From CAZHNW01 sp942491575 (GTDB taxonomy: Bacteria > Spirochaetota > UBA4802 > UBA5550): a stretch of 64,000 nucleotides of DNA. Both the position numbers and the translations under genes were made by a program. How positions within the stretch are numbered: position 1 is the stretch's first letter; every line of letters starts with the position of its first letter. The stretch spans positions 2,170,001 through 2,234,000 of the forward strand of contig CALOBT010000031.1 in NCBI GenBank assembly GCA_942491575.1. Direction: 5' to 3'. Positions 16,144 to 24,559 of the stretch are shown here, one piece after another. The notes under the pieces were generated by a model. That model was not told the origin of the DNA, ran no database searches, and was given only the letters and a program-made list of their open reading frames with translations.

Positions 16144-16893
16144 CTATATCCAGCCAAGGGGTATAAAAATTGCAAGTGATACAAGGACTACAGCACCCAT
16201 GATACTTACAAAGCGTACCTGCTGCTTTGTTGTTGGAAGATCATAGACATGGTATGCCACCATGAAAAATGGCCAGTAGCCAATGATAAAAATTATCCAT
16301 GGAAATTCAGGCTGCCACCACCAGTAATTCCACTGCAGGGCGCCGATCACATTCAGAATTATTTCCACCAGTACACAGAACCAGGCCATAATAAAGGCTG
16401 CAACATGGCGGTTATTGATGCGCCCGAAAACCAGTTTCTCTTTGTCTTCGGAAAGCAGTTTCGTGCTGGCAATTCCCATTAACATAAACATGAAAATTAT
16501 TTCAATGTTCCATCCCATGAGGGGTTCATAAGCGGTGGGATATTTACACATCCAGACAGCTGCATAGCCACCCGTTGCGGTATGGAAAAGACCGTTCCAG
16601 ATTTCGTTGAAGGCATCCATTAAAAAGAAAGCTGCCGCTGCAAGGACTCCTCCCCAGTTTTTTCTTCTTATTTCATCACTGAATGCATTGATTACAACCA
16701 GAAGAAAAGGAATTACGTACCATTTGAACTGTCCGGAGTCTCTGAGAATTGCCTCCGCCTCTATAGTTCCCGGGGCTTTCCCCTGAAAATTCCCCAAAAA
16801 TGGGATAAGCCAGACTCCGATGTAGGTTAAACCGATAATAATCCAGATTATTTTTGCCTGTTTAATGCGGATTGAGCCGTCTGTATTGGACAT
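16144..16893 (-). CDS. Multi-pass membrane protein, unknown
   Basis: The 249-residue protein has about seven membrane helices rich in Trp (for example ALQWNYWWWQPEFPWIIFIIGYW). Short polar stretches such as FLMDAFNEIWNGLFHTATGG place acidic and His residues in or near the membrane. It starts at ATG 16893 with AGGAGG just upstream. I do not recognise a named family. The two TetR genes lie upstream in the same direction, so it is a candidate target, though about 195 bp separate them. Confidence 0.6.
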   Translation of the reverse strand: MSNTDGSIRIKQAKIIWIIIGLTYIGVWLIPFLGNFQGKAPGTIEAEAILRDSGQFKWYVIPFLLVVINAFSDEIRRKNWGGVLAAAAFFLMDAFNEIWNGLFHTATGGYAAVWMCKYPTAYEPLMGWNIEIIFMFMLMGIASTKLLSEDKEKLVFGRINNRHVAAFIMAWFCVLVEIILNVIGALQWNYWWWQPEFPWIIFIIGYWPFFMVAYHVYDLPTTKQQVRFVSIMGAVVLVSLAIFIPLGWI

Positions 16894-17088
16894 TTGAACC
16901 TCCTGAATGAATAAATGAACAATATGATAATAAATTCACAATGAATATTTAGAGCAATAATGTCAAGAAATAAAAACAGGCCCATTGGTCGAAATTTTTC
17001 TGCGAATTGAATGTAAGGAATTTTATTAAAGAACCTGCAGCAGTTTCTGAAAAATTGCTGGTGAACTTTTTCCTAAACGGTGAGGGTG

Positions 17089-17718
17089 CTACAGTGGTGA
17101 AATTGGATTATTAAGGTATTTACTGTTTAATTTATTGTCCGGTATAAGAAGGCCTTTCGTGATTACATCGAGTGCTGCATTAAACATCTCATCTACTGTT
17201 TTTCCTTCCAGTTTCACATAGGTTTTGTGAACGAACATGATATAAACAGAATAAATAAAATCGGTAAGATGCTCCACATCAACCTGCCTGAAGCGCCCTT
17301 CATCTATCCCCTGATGCAGCATCGACTTTAGAATGGACATCGATTCAATATTGATCTTGTAGAAATGATCTTCCTGTGGATAGAGGGGAAATATAGCAGG
17401 ATCGTTGATGACAATATTTCGCATATCCTCATCTTTTGACAGGTATTCGTATGAGCTTCTGCAGGCATTGATCAGTCTTTCAACGATATCTTCCGAGGGC
17501 TTCAGGGAGGCTACTACGTTCTGCTGCCATCTTTTAAGGCCGTAAGCTACAGTCTGTTCGTAAAGGTCCCGCTTATCCCTGACATAAAGATACAGGTTTC
17601 CCTTGGTCATGCCGAGCTCCGTAGCGATGTCCTCTACAGTTGTTTTTTTGTATCCAAACCGCGCAAAAATGCGTAGAGATGCCTCAAACATTTTATCCAT
17701 TTTTTCCTGGCGATTCAT
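17089..17718 (-). CDS. TetR-family transcriptional regulator (second of a tandem pair)
   Basis: About 209 residues from the ATG at 17718, which has GAGGA upstream; the frame is also open from a GTG at 17739. The N-terminal helix-turn-helix reads FARFGYKKTTVEDIATELG then MTKGNLYLYVRDKRDLYE, the standard TetR DNA-binding unit. The C-terminal 140 residues would bind a ligand and form the dimer. The start region lies next to or overlaps the stop of the preceding TetR gene (17723), so the two are translationally coupled. The ligand and target are unknown. Confidence 0.85.
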   Translation of the reverse strand: MNRQEKMDKMFEASLRIFARFGYKKTTVEDIATELGMTKGNLYLYVRDKRDLYEQTVAYGLKRWQQNVVASLKPSEDIVERLINACRSSYEYLSKDEDMRNIVINDPAIFPLYPQEDHFYKINIESMSILKSMLHQGIDEGRFRQVDVEHLTDFIYSVYIMFVHKTYVKLEGKTVDEMFNAALDVITKGLLIPDNKLNSKYLNNPISPL

Positions 17719-17722
17719 ATAA

Positions 17723-18352
17723 TTAAACTTCCTCATCACTAAGTTGAAGTGGTTCCTGCCGGGTTTCAGGCTTGGAAAGCGCAGACAGTAGAATATTCTT
17801 AAAAGAGACTAAAGTTTCTTCGATGGTCAGATCATTGTCGAGAAAAAAATCAGGGTTGAACACATAATTAACCATACCGGTATAAAAACCTTCGATAAAT
17901 CTCATATTGATTTGTCTGAAATTGCCTTCTTCAACACCTTTTCGGATAATATGCAGAAACTGAGTGCTGAAACGGGTACGAACCGTTGTTATTTTTTCTT
18001 CGAGTTCAGGATAAAAGCGTCTCACATCGGTAAATACTCCTGAAGGTATGTTTCCCGTCATTGAAATAACAACTTCAAAGAATTCTTCCAGGATACGGTT
18101 TTGGTCATCTTCCTTTATTTGAATCCTTTTGAACTGTTCTTCAAGATTTCCAAGGATCAGGTCCGTGAAAACATCGACAATCTCTTCTTTGCTTTTAAAT
18201 ATGCGGTAGATGGTTTTTTTTGAAATTCCGCATTCCTTTGCGAGCATATCGACGGTAACTTTTTTCAGACCATGAGTAAATGAAAGCTGATAAAAGGCCC
18301 GCAGGACCTGTTCTTTTATTTTTTCTTCTTTCATACTGAGACCATTTTTCAT
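17723..18352 (-). CDS. TetR-family transcriptional regulator (first of a tandem pair)
   Basis: The 209-residue protein has the HTH segment FTHGLKKVTVDMLAKECG followed by ISKKTIYRIFKSKEEIV near residues 25-60. The C-terminal half is helical. The start may be ATG 18352 or the Met at 18334; neither has a clear ribosome-binding site. It is divergent from the transcription unit at 18492 and the glycosyltransferase at 18851, so it could control that region as well as its own operon. Confidence 0.83.
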   Translation of the reverse strand: MKNGLSMKEEKIKEQVLRAFYQLSFTHGLKKVTVDMLAKECGISKKTIYRIFKSKEEIVDVFTDLILGNLEEQFKRIQIKEDDQNRILEEFFEVVISMTGNIPSGVFTDVRRFYPELEEKITTVRTRFSTQFLHIIRKGVEEGNFRQINMRFIEGFYTGMVNYVFNPDFFLDNDLTIEETLVSFKNILLSALSKPETRQEPLQLSDEEV

Positions 18353-18491
18353 TTTAAGTCTGTATAAGGGCTGTATTTATTTTGTAAACTATTATTTTCA
18401 AAAGAAAACATTTACAGTGTTTAATTAAAGTAAATTCGTTTCCTAATATGCTTAAATAGTGTAAATTAAACTGGAAAAATAGATTAATATG

Positions 18492-18520
18492 TTGACAAAA
18501 ACAGGTGAAATTAGTTATAC
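18492..18520 (+). promoter_or_regulatory. Strong sigma-70-like promoter of an orphan transcription unit
   Basis: TTGACA at 18492-18497 and TTATAC at 18515-18520 are 17 bp apart. Transcription would start near 18527. No open reading frame with a ribosome-binding site lies between it and the terminator ending at 18751. Confidence 0.55.
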
Positions 18521-18526
18521 ATAAGT

Positions 18527-18751
18527 GATTTTAATTAAATAGTTAATAAAAATCACGTTAAGGTGGATATTTCGTTTCCTGAATTGAATCTACAGTTTCC
18601 ATTTCTACATCTTATCCCAATTCAGGAAAGGGAAACAGAATATAATTGATAATAATCCAATTTTAAAAAAATAATATACTGACTCGTTTTTTAAGTCATC
18701 AGAGCTTCTTATCATTTACGGGGTATCCATTACAGGATCCCCCTTTTTTTT
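18527..18751 (+). ncRNA. Candidate small RNA or attenuated leader
   Basis: The stretch runs about 225 nt from the inferred start to an intrinsic terminator. It contains a 12-bp inverted repeat, TTTCCTGAATTG (18575-18586) with CAATTCAGGAAA (18618-18629), around a 31-nt loop. It lies between the divergent TetR genes and the glycosyltransferase gene at 18851. It could be a free small RNA or a leader that stops transcription before 18851. I know no matching RNA family. Confidence 0.4.
18720..18751 (+). terminator. Intrinsic terminator upstream of the glycosyltransferase
   Basis: GGGGTATCC (18720-18728) pairs with GGATCCCCC (18735-18743) with one mismatch, a short loop and eight Ts at 18744-18751. 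The form is classical. It ends a rightward transcript 100 bp before the next start codon. Confidence 0.75.
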
Positions 18752-18850
18752 GTGGAAATCATTAAAATTATTTTTTTATTTTGAAAGTATTTGCACTGGC
18801 TTAATCTCTCTGATAATGTAGTAGTAATCCCTTTGTGAGGAGTAGAAAAA

Positions 18851-20062
18851 ATGGCTGGAAAAACCGCAGATAAAAACGGCATCGAGCTGATTGTTGGAAT
18901 CCCATCCTATATGGAAGCGGATAGTATTGCCTTTGTTACAAGGCAGGTGGATGAAGGTATCCGGAAGTATTTTGGTAACCTGAAATCTTTAATCGTAAAT
19001 GTTGATAATAACAGTGAAGATGATACAAAGGGTGTCTTCCTTAACACTGAAACGGCTACCCCTAAAAAATATATAACTACACCAAAGGGAGTACAGGGCA
19101 AAGGCAATAATTTTTTAAATCTTTTCAAATTCGGTAAAACTCAAATGAGTACACTGAAGGCTGCAGTGGTGGTGGATGCCGACCTGAAATCAATAACCCC
19201 GGAATGGATTAAATACCTGGCCGAACCGATACTGAAGGGATATGATTATTCCCTGCCCAGGTATTCGCGTCACCAGTTCGACGGGACAATCACCAACCAT
19301 ATCTGTTTTCCCCTCCTGTACGGACTCCTGGGGGAAAATATTCGTCAGCCCATTGGTGGAGAGTTTGCCTTTTCGCCGGCACTGATGACATACTGGCTGG
19401 AGCAGAAATGGCTTCCCACTACAAAACTTTACGGCATTGATATATTTATGTCTCTGAATGCAATTATAGGGAAGTTTAAGATCTGCGAAGTCGGCCTTGG
19501 AGCCAAAATCCATAAGGCAAGTGCGCCTAAACTTGGCCCCATGTTTACCCAGGTGGTAACCACCTTCTTTGATAAAATACTCTCAAAAAAAGCAGAATGG
19601 ATAGGGGCCCCTGCTTCGGAGCCGAATCCAAAATCTTTATTCGGTTTAATGCGCCTTGATCCCCCGCAGGAACTTTACGTAAATCTCAGGGAGCTTAAAG
19701 AAAAGCTTCGCGATGAATACTATTCACGACAGAAACTTCTGAAGAAATATCTCAGTGATTATCTCTTTATAAGCCTGGATCGGATGATTGATCAGGATCA
19801 CTATGAAATGAATATTCTCATGTGGACACAGGCGGTGTACCAGCTTCTCTTTACCTATGACATAGGTTCTCCCATGGCGAAGAAGGATATTGTCGAATGT
19901 CTGAAACCCCTCTACTTTACCAGGTCCGTAACCTTTGACTACGAGACCTGGCGGTACAGTATAGATTATGCAGAGGAGGCGATACTGGATCAGGCCCGGG
20001 CCTTCGCATCACAGAAACCCTACTTTTATGGCCTCTACCTGAAGATGGCCCAGGAAGAATAA
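18851..20062 (+). CDS. GT-A glycosyltransferase resembling GT81 (glucosyl-3-phosphoglycerate synthase-like)
   Basis: The 403-residue cytoplasmic protein has a GT-A fold: VGIPSYMEADSIAFV (nucleotide-sugar start), VNVDNNSEDDTKGVF, GKGNNFLNLF, the DxD motif VVDADLKSI near residue 114, and QPIGGEFAFSPAL near 175. This order, with GKG and QPxxGE, is like GT81 enzymes that transfer glucose to 3-phosphoglycerate for compatible-solute synthesis. The C-terminal 150 residues are helical. The start has GAGGAG upstream at 18837-18842. No partner phosphatase is nearby. GT2 membership with another acceptor cannot be excluded. Confidence 0.7.
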   Translation: MAGKTADKNGIELIVGIPSYMEADSIAFVTRQVDEGIRKYFGNLKSLIVNVDNNSEDDTKGVFLNTETATPKKYITTPKGVQGKGNNFLNLFKFGKTQMSTLKAAVVVDADLKSITPEWIKYLAEPILKGYDYSLPRYSRHQFDGTITNHICFPLLYGLLGENIRQPIGGEFAFSPALMTYWLEQKWLPTTKLYGIDIFMSLNAIIGKFKICEVGLGAKIHKASAPKLGPMFTQVVTTFFDKILSKKAEWIGAPASEPNPKSLFGLMRLDPPQELYVNLRELKEKLRDEYYSRQKLLKKYLSDYLFISLDRMIDQDHYEMNILMWTQAVYQLLFTYDIGSPMAKKDIVECLKPLYFTRSVTFDYETWRYSIDYAEEAILDQARAFASQKPYFYGLYLKMAQEE

Positions 20063-20070
20063 TGAATTAT

Positions 20071-20097
20071 GAAAGCGACATTGCCAGTGTCGCTTTC
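20071..20097 (+). repeat. Palindromic hairpin (GAAAGCGACA type) after the glycosyltransferase
   Basis: GAAAGCGACA (20071-20080) pairs with TGTCGCTTTC (20088-20097), and the loop adds a T-G and a T-A pair around GCC. It sits between two convergent gene ends and is a variant of the family at 21143 and 36573. It may end both transcripts. Confidence 0.7.
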
Positions 20098-20107
20098 AGA
20101 GTCGCCC

Positions 20108-21070
20108 TCAGGAAACACCATTAACCACATTTACCGGCTCCCCCTTGATAAATGATGCAACGTTCTCTACTGTCGTGGCCATGAGTCTTTTCCTCGCCTC
20201 CAGGGTTGCCCAGGCAATGTGAGGTGTCAGGATAATGTTCGGTGCCGAGAGTAACGGATTGTCGGGTTTTATCGGTTCTACAGAGACCACATCGCAGGCG
20301 GCCCCGGCTATTGTCCTGTCATTCAGGGCCTTTGCCAGGTGGGCCTCGTTGATCAGTCCGCCGCGGGCGGTATTGATAAGGAATGCCGAAGGTTTCATTT
20401 TGCCGAGAAGCGTTTCGTTGACCATACCGGTATTCTCTTCCGTCTGGGGACAATGGAGCGAGATGGTATCAGCTTCCTTGAAAATTTCTTCAATTTTCCT
20501 CCACTGGAAATCATAGGCCGGGGGATTTTCCCGATACGTATCGGCTGCAATAACATTCATGCCGAAGGCCCGGGCAATTTCACCGGTTTTCTGGCCGATT
20601 CTGCCGAAACCGATAATTCCCATTGTTTTGTCCTTCAGTTCAGTCAGAGGGTGGTCCCAGTAGCAGAAATCCTTTGACCGCTGCCATTTTCCTTCCTTGA
20701 TCGAACGGCTGTGATCTGCCACACTGTGGCAAAGGTCGAGAAGAAGGGCAAATACAAACTGTGCCACTGAATCGGTGCCGTAAATGGGGACATTCGATAC
20801 CGGGATATTCCGGTCCCGCGCCGCTTCAACGTTAACCACATTAAAACCCGTTGCCAGAACTGCAATATATTTCAGCCCGGGTAATTGATCGAGGCTTTCC
20901 GCGGAGAGGGGAGTTTTATTGGTGAGGATGATATCCGCATCCCCTGCGCGTTCAATTATTTTATCACCAGGTGTTCTATCGTAAACGGTAAAGTCTCCCA
21001 GCTGCGCCACGCCATCCCAGGGATTATCTCCAGGATTAAGGGTATGGCCGTCGAGACAGACAATTTTCAT
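20108..21070 (-). CDS. D-2-hydroxyacid dehydrogenase, hydroxypyruvate/glycerate dehydrogenase-like
   Basis: From ATG 21070 (AGGAG 7 bp upstream) the protein has 320 residues. The NAD-binding motif is GIIGFGRIGQKTGE near residue 146, followed by NTARGGLINE, and the catalytic Arg, Glu and His are in NTARGG, VVSVEP and LTPHIAWAT. The TPHIAWAT block is typical of hydroxypyruvate reductase (HprA) type enzymes that interconvert hydroxypyruvate and D-glycerate with NADH. The frame extends to 21106 but lacks a good start there. It is convergent with the GT81-like gene. Substrate is inferred only. Confidence 0.82.
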   Translation of the reverse strand: MKIVCLDGHTLNPGDNPWDGVAQLGDFTVYDRTPGDKIIERAGDADIILTNKTPLSAESLDQLPGLKYIAVLATGFNVVNVEAARDRNIPVSNVPIYGTDSVAQFVFALLLDLCHSVADHSRSIKEGKWQRSKDFCYWDHPLTELKDKTMGIIGFGRIGQKTGEIARAFGMNVIAADTYRENPPAYDFQWRKIEEIFKEADTISLHCPQTEENTGMVNETLLGKMKPSAFLINTARGGLINEAHLAKALNDRTIAGAACDVVSVEPIKPDNPLLSAPNIILTPHIAWATLEARKRLMATTVENVASFIKGEPVNVVNGVS

Positions 21071-21142
21071 GATGTTGCTCCTGAGTATTTTTTTTAAGTA
21101 GACCATGATGGTTAAAAATCGTCAATAGTAAAATTTTTGGTT

Positions 21143-21262
21143 CGATAATGAAGGCGACATTGGCAATGTCGCCTTCATTATCGGGTTAATGTCGCCTTCA
21201 TTATCGGGTTAATGTCGCCTTCATTATCGGGTTAACGTCGCATCTTCAATCGCGGAAATATA
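21143..21262 (+). repeat. Perfect hairpin followed by tandem copies of its right arm
   Basis: A 19-bp perfect stem (21143-21161 with 21165-21183) closes a GGC loop; the core is GAAGGCGACATT. The right arm then begins a 23-bp tandem array: 21165-21187, 21188-21210 and 21211-21233 are identical, each starting AATGTCGCCTTC and ending ATCGGGTT, and a decayed fourth copy follows to about 21255. It lies between the divergent genes at 21070 and 21336 and holds no open frame. Confidence 0.85.
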
Positions 21263-21335
21263 TCTTCATTGACAGAAACCGTTCCGGAATATACAGAGAG
21301 ACAGTTGTGTTTTGATATTATTATGGAGATCTGCA

Positions 21336-22301
21336 GTGAAAAACGAAGACCGCTCCAGGAGTGAGCGATTAGAACTTTACAGTGAAATTGGACAGTACTT
21401 TAAGCCGGACGGAAGTTTCGACGAGGCCGTCTTCAGTACTATCATACAGTCAGGCATTGATAGAATTAAAAAAGAAAGCAGTAATGAGGAAGCCTTTGTC
21501 CGGGATGTGGGACAGTGGCTCTCCCTATACCTGGACCAGGTGCTTACTTACCTGATTGAAAAGGATATGTTCTCCGCGGCACTTCAGCTGTTCAGGGCAG
21601 CACTGGCAGAAACAGGCAGAACCGGTATCAAGAACCTATATCTTCCCCAGGAGTTTCTCTCCAGAATCGTCTCCATAAATGAAGAGATGCCCGTGGTAAA
21701 AACAGCTTCACGGCCCGCCAGGGACCAGAAGCGGCAGAGGATTTTTTCCGCGGCACTGAAGGTCTTTGAACGGGAGGGTTTCCGCAGGGCCACCATGGAT
21801 GCCATCGCCGCTGCAGCAGGAATAGGAAAGGCTTCTGTTTACCGTGTATTTAAAAATAAGGAAGTTCTTCTGGATGAGCTGCTTTCTGAACAGTACCGTG
21901 AAATCGTCACTGCCATCAATGATATACATTCCCGCCAGGATGACGTTTTGCGGCAGGTGAGGGACATGGTAAATTACTGGGTTTCCTATATCGCAGAGCA
22001 TCCCGTTATTTATCAGCTGATTCAGACGGAAGCAAATCCCGGAGGCGTCAATAATCGTGTTGTATTTTTCGATTTTCTCACCTCGAGCCTTCCCATGTTC
22101 AAGGAACGGATCGTCGCCCGTAACAGGGAAAATCAATTCAAGACCATTAACTTCTACTCCGTTTTTTACGGCCTCATGGGCTATATCGATGGAGTTGTCA
22201 TCAAGTGGCTTCGGGATGAAAAGCAGTATGACCTGAGGGATGAAATCCCGGAAATTCTTGAAGTTCTCTTTCATGGTTTTGTGACGGATAAGGGGAAGTA
22301 G
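21336..22301 (+). CDS. TetR-family regulator with long N-terminal extension
   Basis: About 321 residues from GTG 21336, which has GGAG 7 bp upstream; the open frame begins at a TTG at 21312. Residues 1-125 are helical and unlike normal TetR proteins. The TetR helix-turn-helix is at about 135-185 (FEREGFRRATMDAIAAAAG then IGKASVYRVFKNKEVLL), followed by a 130-residue ligand/dimer domain. Normal TetR proteins are about 200 residues with the HTH at the very start, so the added domain is unusual. Target and ligand are unknown; the neighbours are a dehydrogenase and thiGH. Confidence 0.8.
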   Translation: MKNEDRSRSERLELYSEIGQYFKPDGSFDEAVFSTIIQSGIDRIKKESSNEEAFVRDVGQWLSLYLDQVLTYLIEKDMFSAALQLFRAALAETGRTGIKNLYLPQEFLSRIVSINEEMPVVKTASRPARDQKRQRIFSAALKVFEREGFRRATMDAIAAAAGIGKASVYRVFKNKEVLLDELLSEQYREIVTAINDIHSRQDDVLRQVRDMVNYWVSYIAEHPVIYQLIQTEANPGGVNNRVVFFDFLTSSLPMFKERIVARNRENQFKTINFYSVFYGLMGYIDGVVIKWLRDEKQYDLRDEIPEILEVLFHGFVTDKGK

Positions 22302-22337
22302 AAAGTATCAAGGTGAAGGGGTAAAACTGAAAGTTAG
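22296..22337 (+). repeat. Degenerate member of the 14-nt unit repeat family
   Basis: Three 14-nt units can be aligned, AAGTAGAAAGTATC, AAGGTGAAGGGGTA and AAACTGAAAGTTAG, starting inside the stop of the TetR gene. They resemble the units at 48632, 61213 and 63263, though no clear inverted arm follows. Weak member. Confidence 0.35.
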
Positions 22338-22399
22338 AGGTGGCAAACGGCGATTGTCATGGTGGAAGTCCCAATCAGAAGACGCAGTGTCATGTGATT

Positions 22400-23515
22400 T
22401 TATACTACGTCCAGGAAGTCCCGGTCCCAGTCCTTCCACACCGGATCGAATCCTTTGGAAGAAATAACCCGGGCGATTTCTTCGGGGGTCCGGCTGTCTT
22501 CGATATTGAACTGTACATCCGCAGCGTCCATTTCGGTGTAGCCGCCAGGTTCTGTTTTTGACCCGGCACTCATCATTGTTACTCCCAGTGGAAATAAATT
22601 GTCCCGCAGATCCGCGGGTTCTCTCGTGGAGAGGACAAGTCCCGCATCCGGAAGAATGATACGCATGGCACAGAGGAGCTGTGCCATTTCCCGGTCCTGA
22701 ACAATGCAGAGAGGATTAAATCCGCCGGGGGCCTCCCGCATCCTGGGAAAACTGACCATTATATGTGTCCGCCAGTAGGTACTTGAAAGATAGAGGGCAT
22801 GGAGGGCGGTGAAGAATCCTTCAGTGCGCCAGTCCGCAAGACCGAGGAGGGCGCCGATTCCAATTTTTCTGAGTCCCGCAGCTCCTCCGCGGTCAGGGCC
22901 TTCGAGACGGAAGTTGAAGTCTCGCTTTCTTCCAGCGGGGTGCATTTTCGCATAAATATCACGGTTGTAGGTTTCCTGGTACAGGGTAAGGCCGTCGATT
23001 CCGTTTTGGACCAGTAGCCGGTATTCTTCCGTCTCCATGGGATAGACTTCTATTGCCACGGAGGCGAATTTCTTATGAATCCTTCCGGCTATTTCCGCGA
23101 GTTTTTCCACGGGGACGGCTCCACGGTGTTCTCCCGTCAGAAGCAGTACATGGCGAAAGCCCATGCTGAAGATTGCTTCAGCTTCCTTTTCAACATCATC
23201 TGTGCTAAGGGTGATGCGTCGTATATCATTGGTGCGGTTAAAACCGCAGTAGAGACATGAGTTGGTACATTCGTTTGATATGTACAGGGGGGTATAGAGC
23301 TGAATGGTATTTCCGAAACGCATACGGGTAATGCGTGAAGAGAGATTTGCCATCTCTTCAAGTAAGCCTTCCGCTGCGGGGGAGAAAAAGGGAAGCAGGT
23401 CTTCAGGAGTGAAGTGATTGAGATTCATGGACCGCTTCACATCTGAGGTGTCTGCTGCCATGATTCGCCTGGTCACTTCCCCCCATGAGAATGAATCAAA
23501 GAGTTCTGTAAACAT
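22400..23515 (-). CDS. thiH: 2-iminoacetate synthase (tyrosine lyase) ThiH
   Basis: The 371-residue protein is a radical SAM enzyme with the cluster motif CTNSCLYC (Cys83, Cys87, Cys90), then GFNRTNDIRR, and matches ThiH. It splits tyrosine to dehydroglycine (2-iminoacetate) and p-cresol, giving the glycine-imine for the thiazole ring of thiamine; this is the oxygen-sensitive route that replaces ThiO. Its ATG shares a base with the thiG stop (TAATG). No thiF, thiS, thiC or thiE is in the window. Confidence 0.93.
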   Translation of the reverse strand: MFTELFDSFSWGEVTRRIMAADTSDVKRSMNLNHFTPEDLLPFFSPAAEGLLEEMANLSSRITRMRFGNTIQLYTPLYISNECTNSCLYCGFNRTNDIRRITLSTDDVEKEAEAIFSMGFRHVLLLTGEHRGAVPVEKLAEIAGRIHKKFASVAIEVYPMETEEYRLLVQNGIDGLTLYQETYNRDIYAKMHPAGRKRDFNFRLEGPDRGGAAGLRKIGIGALLGLADWRTEGFFTALHALYLSSTYWRTHIMVSFPRMREAPGGFNPLCIVQDREMAQLLCAMRIILPDAGLVLSTREPADLRDNLFPLGVTMMSAGSKTEPGGYTEMDAADVQFNIEDSRTPEEIARVISSKGFDPVWKDWDRDFLDVV

Positions 23516-24297
23516 TATCGTAAAAACCCCGTCAGTGGACTTGAAGCCTGTGCTGTATCGCTTACGGCGCCTTTTTCCGCAAGGAATGCTTCGCGTCCCG
23601 CCTCAACTCCCTTTTTGAAAGCGACGGCCATGGCGGCGGGATCTCCCGCAATTGCAATGGCTGTATTGACCAGTACCGCATCAGCTCCCATCTCCATGGC
23701 GAGAGCCGCATGTGAGGGGGCACCGAGTCCTGCGTCAACAACAACGGGTACCCGGGACATCTCAATGATGATTCGAACATTATCTTCGGTTTTCAGGCCC
23801 TTGTTGGAACCGATGGGGGCCCCGAGGGGCATTACCGTTGCAGTTCCCGCCTCTTCAAGGTGTTTCGCCAGTATAGGATCCGCATTGATATAGGGGAGAA
23901 CTACAAAACCTTCCTTTACGAGAATCTCCGAAGCCTTCAGGGTCTCTATCGGATCAGGCAGCAGGTAGCGCGGATCAGGGGTTACCTCAAGTTTTATCCA
24001 GTTTCCGCACCCCATTGTACGTGCCAGGCGGGCGAGGCGGATAGCCTCTTCTGCATCACGTGCCCCTGAGGTATTCGGCAGGAGCTGTATGTGTTCGTAG
24101 GCGGTGACTGCCCCGAGATGATCGTCTTCGGGATTGTCAAGGTCTACACGACGCAGGGCCACGGTGACCATTTCCGTCTCTGAGGCCTCGATGGCCTGTT
24201 TCATTGCTTCGTTGGAGGAGAATTTCCCCGTTCCGGTAAAGAGGCGGGAGGTAAATTCACGTCCCGCAATGGTTAATATATCTTTTTTGTTACTCAT
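23515..24297 (-). CDS. thiG: Thiazole synthase ThiG
   Basis: From ATG 24297 (AAGGA 7 bp upstream) the protein has 260 residues and the full TIM-barrel ThiG pattern: LFTGTGKFSSNEAM, NTSGARDAEEAIRLARLAR, GNWIKLEV with Lys102 as the imine-forming residue, MPLGAPIGSNKGL and VVVDAGLGAPSHAALAMEMGAD (quoted in part). It joins deoxyxylulose phosphate, ThiS thiocarboxylate and dehydroglycine to form the thiazole. The frame also runs back to 24330. It is the first gene of the thiGH pair. I see no TPP riboswitch upstream. Confidence 0.93.
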   Translation of the reverse strand: MSNKKDILTIAGREFTSRLFTGTGKFSSNEAMKQAIEASETEMVTVALRRVDLDNPEDDHLGAVTAYEHIQLLPNTSGARDAEEAIRLARLARTMGCGNWIKLEVTPDPRYLLPDPIETLKASEILVKEGFVVLPYINADPILAKHLEEAGTATVMPLGAPIGSNKGLKTEDNVRIIIEMSRVPVVVDAGLGAPSHAALAMEMGADAVLVNTAIAIAGDPAAMAVAFKKGVEAGREAFLAEKGAVSDTAQASSPLTGFLR

Positions 24298-24389
24298 GTC
24301 TGTATCCTTAATAGTGTACAAGTTCGCCAAAGTCAGAGGAATGTGTCAATTATCTGAACTGTCTATCGAGCGTCTACTCAAAAATAGTC

Positions 24390-24419
24390 ACATTAGCAGG
24401 TTGGTGTCAAGTCTGTCAA
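24390..24419 (-). promoter_or_regulatory. Candidate promoter of thiGH
   Basis: On the minus strand TTGACA (24419-24414) and TAATGT (24395-24390) are 18 bp apart, giving a leader of about 85 nt before the thiG ATG. The leader shows no TPP-riboswitch sequence. Confidence 0.4.
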
Positions 24420-24559
24420 TAAGGATATGGAAGGTTTTTGGTTGAGATAAAGTTATAAAAAATTAGAGGATAATTTACATTTTGGGTATCTGGTCTCCGT
24501 ATCCCTTCCGGAAGGATCAGGCCTTTGTTTGTTTAAAATACATTTGATAATGGTACTAT

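Noticed and set aside
21165..21262. CRISPR-like array
   Set aside because: The 23-bp units are directly adjacent with no spacers, copy number is three, and no cas genes are seen.
24298..24480. TPP riboswitch before thiGH
   Set aside because: The conserved CUGAGA and ACCUGA-type blocks of the thi box are absent on the minus strand.
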